Shown piece after piece: positions 60,936 to 64,000 of a DNA stretch of 64,000 nt; the first letter of the stretch is position 1, and every line of letters begins with the position of its first letter. A model generated the notes under the pieces. That model did no database searches and was not told the DNA's origin. It was given only the letters and a program-made list of their open reading frames with translations. Both the position numbers and the translations under genes were made by a program. The stretch is from CAZQVN01 sp964596775 (lineage in GTDB: Bacteria; Eisenbacteria; RBG-16-71-46; JABDJR01; JAWXBZ01): positions 124,001 through 188,000 of the forward strand of contig CAZQVN010000001.1 of NCBI GenBank assembly GCA_964596775.1. The letters are read 5' to 3'.

Positions 60936-62156
60936 ATGTCCGATCGCTACGTCCATCTCACGGCCACCGGCCACCTGATCGACTCCGGCCTCATGTCGAA
61001 GTTCCTGGACCTGATCATCGAGAACGGCGGCCAGTACGAGATCCGCCACTTCGAGATCGGCAAGACCGTGGAGGACTTTTCCCGCGTCGACTTCACGCTG
61101 ACCTCCCTCGGGGGCAATCTCGACGCGATCGTGTCCGAGCTCGTTTCGCTCGGCTGCCAGATCGAGGGGGACGAACCGGTCCGCCTGAAGCCCAGCGAGG
61201 CGGACAGGACGGTGCCCGACGACTTCTACTCCACCACGAACCACCGGAGCGAAGTGCGCCTCGCCTCGGGCTGGGTGCCGGTCCGGAAACAGCGGATGGA
61301 TGCCTGTCTCGTCGTGGACGAAGCGAAGGGCACCGCCCGCTGCGTGAAGCTGCGCGACATCCGGAAGGGAGACGCGATCGTCTGCGGCGGCACCGGCGTG
61401 CGGGTGTTCCCCACGTTCAAGTCCCGCTCGGCCAGCGATTTCGTGTTCATGGCCAACGACGTGTCCAGCGAGCGGCGCGTGGAACGGATGGTGGAGCAGA
61501 TCGCCGAGGAGATGCGGCAGATCAAGGGGCGGGGCGGCAAGGTCGTGGTCGTGGCCGGCCCCGTCGTCGTGCACACCGGCGGCGGCGAGCACCTCGGCCG
61601 CCTGATCCGCGCCGGCTACGTGCAGGTGCTGCTGGCCGGCAACGCGGTGGCGGTGCACGACACGGAACATGCGCTGTACGGAACGTCGCTCGGCGTGGAG
61701 CTCCGGTCGGGGATCCCGGCGCACGAGGGGCACATGAACCACATGCGGGCCATCAACGCCATCAACAAGGCCGGATCGCTCGCCGCGGCGGTGGACAAGG
61801 GGGTCCTCACGAAGGGGATCATCCACGAGTGCGTGAAGGCGAAGGTGCCGTTCGTCCTGGCCGGCAGCATCCGCGACGACGGCCCGCTCCCCGACACGAT
61901 CATGGATCTCATCGAGGCGCAGGAAAAGACGGGCGAGCAGATCGAGGGCGCGGAGATGGCGCTGATCCTCTCCACGATGCTGCACGGCATCGGCGTGGGC
62001 AACATGCTGCCGTCGTGGGTCAAGACGGTCTGCGTGGACATCAACCCGGCGGTGGTCACGAAGCTCGCGGACCGCGGATCGGCGCAGGCGGTGGGGATCG
62101 TCACCGACGTGGGGCTCTTCCTGAGGCTCCTGGCCGACGAACTGGCGCCGCGCTGA
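60936..62156 (+). CDS. Ornithine cyclodeaminase-like protein (LOR/SDH C-terminal family)
   Basis: The 406-residue product belongs to the family called TIGR00300 or LOR/SDH bifunctional conserved domain. Archaeal members convert ornithine to proline, and related cyanobacterial ones act on arginine and ornithine. The N-terminal region (1-100) binds substrate; the C-terminal part (about 185-400) has VVVVAGPVVVHTGGGEHLGRLIRAG, GNAVAVHDTEHALYG and DINPAVVTKLADRGS, a Rossmann-type NAD site. The ATG has AAAGG upstream. It is a plus-strand neighbour of the spermidine-synthase-like gene, 21 bases ahead of it. Confidence 0.78.
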   Translation: MSDRYVHLTATGHLIDSGLMSKFLDLIIENGGQYEIRHFEIGKTVEDFSRVDFTLTSLGGNLDAIVSELVSLGCQIEGDEPVRLKPSEADRTVPDDFYSTTNHRSEVRLASGWVPVRKQRMDACLVVDEAKGTARCVKLRDIRKGDAIVCGGTGVRVFPTFKSRSASDFVFMANDVSSERRVERMVEQIAEEMRQIKGRGGKVVVVAGPVVVHTGGGEHLGRLIRAGYVQVLLAGNAVAVHDTEHALYGTSLGVELRSGIPAHEGHMNHMRAINAINKAGSLAAAVDKGVLTKGIIHECVKAKVPFVLAGSIRDDGPLPDTIMDLIEAQEKTGEQIEGAEMALILSTMLHGIGVGNMLPSWVKTVCVDINPAVVTKLADRGSAQAVGIVTDVGLFLRLLADELAPR

Positions 62157-62177
62157 CCGGGCCGGTATAGTGCGGGG

Positions 62178-63719
62178 ATGAGGCATCTCCCCCTCTATGT
62201 CGTCGTCTTCATTTCGGGCGCGGCGGTTCTGACGCTCGAACTCCTCGGCACCCGGATCCTCGGGCCCTACTACGGCGTGAGCCTGTTTCTCTGGTCCGCG
62301 CTGATCAGCGTGACGCTGGCCGCGCTGTCCGTCGGGTACTTCATCGGCGGACGGATGGCCGACCGCGGCGCCACCTGGAACCGGCTGAGCACGGTGCTCG
62401 CCGCCGCCGCGGTCTGGGTGCTCCTGATCCCCTGGATCAAGGGACCGCTGCTCGTCCTCACCGACCCGCTCGGGTTGCGGACCGCGGTGCTGATCGCTTC
62501 CACGCTGCTGTTCTTTCCGCCGCTGCTCCTGCTCGGCATCGTCAGCCCCTACGCGATCCGGCTGCGCGCCGCGAGTCTCGACGAGGTGGGGCGCACCGCC
62601 GGCAATCTCTATGCCGTGTCCACGATCGCCAGCGTGGCCGGGGCGCTCGCCACCGGGTTCATCCTGATCCCCTCGATCGGCGTGAACCGGCTCATCCTCA
62701 GCGTGGGGCTCGCGCTGTTCCTCGCGGCCGGAATCGCCCGGCTGGCCGGCCGGCGTGTCGGTCCAGCGCTTCCGGTCCTGCTGCTGATTCCGGCGGCGGG
62801 CGCCGCCCTGTGGAACCCGATCGCGGAGAAACCGCGCACCGACCTCGGCATCCTGTCGATCACGCAGAGCGCCTACGCCCAGATCCGCGTGTACGAAAGG
62901 AACTCGGAGCGCTGGATGCTCATCGACGGCGGCGCCCACACCTGCGCCATCCCCGGCAGCTGGAAATCGGTGCACCGCTACGCGGTGGTCTGCGACCTCG
63001 TCAAGAACCTGTTCGACGCCCCCGGCGACCTCCTGCTCATCGGCCTCGGCGGCGGGTCGGTGGCCAAGAGCTATACCCGGGACGGCTGGGATGTGACCGT
63101 GTCCGAGATCGACCCCGAGGTGCTCAGGACGGCGCGGGAGTACTTCGGCCTGACCGACGACGACGGCCGCGTGATCCTCGAGGACGGCCGGCGCGTGCTG
63201 GCCGAGTCGGGCACAGCCTACGACGCCATTCTCTTCGACGCGTTCGGGAGCAGTTCCATTCCGTTCCACCTGGTGACGGAGGAGTGCTTTGGCCTGGCGG
63301 CGTCGCGGCTGAAGCCGGGCGGGGTCCTCGGCGTCAACGTGGAGGCGCACGGGTGGGACGATCCGATCGTCCACGCGTTCACGGCCACGCTGAAGAAGCA
63401 CTTCGACCTTGTCCTGGCGCTTCCCACCTCCGAGCCGCCCACCGCGCTCGGCAACATCGTCCTCCTGGCCGCGAACCGGCCGATGGAGATTTCCGACGAG
63501 GAGCTCGGCGCGCCGTTCGACTACCTGCACGACGACTACCTGCACTGGGTCGTCGTCCAGCGGAATCACGCCTGGGACAACCGCTACGAACCAGCCACCG
63601 ACGGATACCGGGCCATGACCGACGACCTGAATCCGGTGGACCTCTGGGCGGAGCGGATCAATCGCGAGGCGCGGAAGAGCCTGCACGAGATTTTCGAGAA
63701 GGAAGGGTTGAACTGGTAA
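62178..63719 (+). CDS. Membrane-anchored spermidine-synthase-like protein
   Basis: The 513-residue product has seven or so N-terminal helices (about 5-225) and a C-terminal Rossmann methyltransferase-like domain of the spermidine synthase group (about 255-480), with LLIGLGGGSVAKS, VSEIDPEVLRTA and FDAFGSSSIPFHLVT. Fused membrane forms are common and their substrate is unknown; they are not proven aminopropyl transferases. It follows the ornithine cyclodeaminase-like gene and may be cotranscribed. Confidence 0.8.
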   Translation: MRHLPLYVVVFISGAAVLTLELLGTRILGPYYGVSLFLWSALISVTLAALSVGYFIGGRMADRGATWNRLSTVLAAAAVWVLLIPWIKGPLLVLTDPLGLRTAVLIASTLLFFPPLLLLGIVSPYAIRLRAASLDEVGRTAGNLYAVSTIASVAGALATGFILIPSIGVNRLILSVGLALFLAAGIARLAGRRVGPALPVLLLIPAAGAALWNPIAEKPRTDLGILSITQSAYAQIRVYERNSERWMLIDGGAHTCAIPGSWKSVHRYAVVCDLVKNLFDAPGDLLLIGLGGGSVAKSYTRDGWDVTVSEIDPEVLRTAREYFGLTDDDGRVILEDGRRVLAESGTAYDAILFDAFGSSSIPFHLVTEECFGLAASRLKPGGVLGVNVEAHGWDDPIVHAFTATLKKHFDLVLALPTSEPPTALGNIVLLAANRPMEISDEELGAPFDYLHDDYLHWVVVQRNHAWDNRYEPATDGYRAMTDDLNPVDLWAERINREARKSLHEIFEKEGLNW

Positions 63720-63728
63720 TCCGCGCTC

Positions 63729-63968
63729 TCAGCTCCCGAGCGGCCGGATGGGGTCGCTTTCCTCGACGATCACCGGGCAACCCTCCAGCGTGTCCGGGAT
63801 CCGTTTCCTGAGCTCCGGCGTGACCTTCAGCACCATCACCCGGATGCAGAGCCGCAGCGGATCCTCGTCCGGATCGACGGCGCCCATGTAGACGCCGATC
63901 ACGCCGGGGAGCGCCATCAGCGCTTCGTCGTGACGATCGAGAATCCCGGCGATGTCGTCCTGGTTCAT
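63729..63968 (-). CDS. Small hypothetical protein
   Basis: I do not recognise this 79-residue protein. It starts MNQDDIAGILDRHDEALMAL and contains PGVIGVYMGAVDPDEDP and CIRVMVLKV, giving an alpha-beta pattern similar to small proteins that begin with a helix and a GVxGV strand. No signal peptide or cofactor motif is seen. It is convergent with the membrane spermidine-synthase-like gene, 9 bases away, and close to the right edge. Confidence 0.6.
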   Translation of the reverse strand: MNQDDIAGILDRHDEALMALPGVIGVYMGAVDPDEDPLRLCIRVMVLKVTPELRKRIPDTLEGCPVIVEESDPIRPLGS

Positions 63969-64000
63969 CGGGGCGGTCCTTTCCGAAGGCTTCCGGTCGG

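Noticed and set aside
60843..63686. Long minus-strand frame overlapping the cyclodeaminase and spermidine-synthase-like genes
   Set aside because: It is a shadow of the plus-strand genes in GC-rich DNA. Only its last part, 60360-60842, looks like a real membrane protein.

Overview
The window is GC-rich bacterial chromosome from an organism with an outer membrane: it has a TonB-dependent receptor, a SurA-like chaperone, an NlpE-like lipoprotein and FtsEX with an EnvC-like activator. Several exported proteins (6.3-8.8, 41.9-43.8, 48.3-50.6 and 53.8-55.0 kb) end in the same FlgD-like beta-sandwich sorting or anchoring module. That module, together with repeated carboxypeptidase-regulatory domains, suggests an uncultured lineage related to the FCB group (Eisenbacteria or Latescibacteria type). 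This placement is inference; no rRNA or tRNA gene was found to test it. About fifty genes are recognisable. There is no IS element, CRISPR array or prophage.

Layout. 0.3-6.1 kb: minus-strand housekeeping run holB-ricT-metG-tatD-rsmA, an order resembling the Bacillus holB/yaaT/metS/tatD/ksgA neighbourhood, closed by a strong terminator. 6.3-8.8 kb: secreted repeat protein. 8.9-13.1 kb: ftsE-ftsX-envC plus a beta-CASP nuclease, tightly overlapping. 13.3-23.0 kb: a divergent metabolic locus, with an XRE-cupin regulator and gabD on one side and gabT, a nitrilase, a large Orn/Lys/Arg-type decarboxylase, an ATP-grasp ligase and a self-processing C45 hydrolase on the other. 23.0-28.6 kb: S4 protein, SurA-like isomerase, ankyrin protein, mfd. 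28.8-37.4 kb: envelope genes, including a BatA-like protein and a TonB receptor with a calcium-repeat partner. 37.5-41.8 kb: DinB, nickel/cobalt transporter, TrmJ and a NatAB exporter. 41.9-48.0 kb: a four-gene operon TPR-CHAT protease, ECF sigma, zinc-finger anti-sigma and subtilase, with every junction a 4-base overlap. 48.3-55.0 kb: five-heme cytochrome, PAP2, YkvA, MoxR-DUF58, secreted protein. 55.3-64 kb: MntA with a shortened HepT, lipoprotein, ABC exporter, AAA/DUF4143 ATPase, ornithine cyclodeaminase-like protein and a membrane spermidine-synthase-like protein.

Two loci deserve attention as possible undescribed systems. The first (13.3-23.0 kb) looks like a gamma-glutamyl polyamine-to-GABA route in which glutamine-synthetase-like PuuA and class-I hydrolase PuuD are replaced by an ATP-grasp ligase and a C45 or nitrilase hydrolase. 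It has its own decarboxylase and a PuuR-architecture regulator flanked by two copies of an AT-rich 9-mer. The second (41.9-48.0 kb) joins a caspase-like CHAT protease to a sigma/anti-sigma pair, recalling the protease-controlled sigma circuit of type III-E CRISPR (Craspase) but with no CRISPR component nearby.

Smaller signals include three genes whose predicted promoters leave almost no 5' leader (XRE regulator, mfd, AAA ATPase), a promoter-like 30-base element shared by mfd and the BatA gene, and a RicT homologue with a cysteine-glycine tail.
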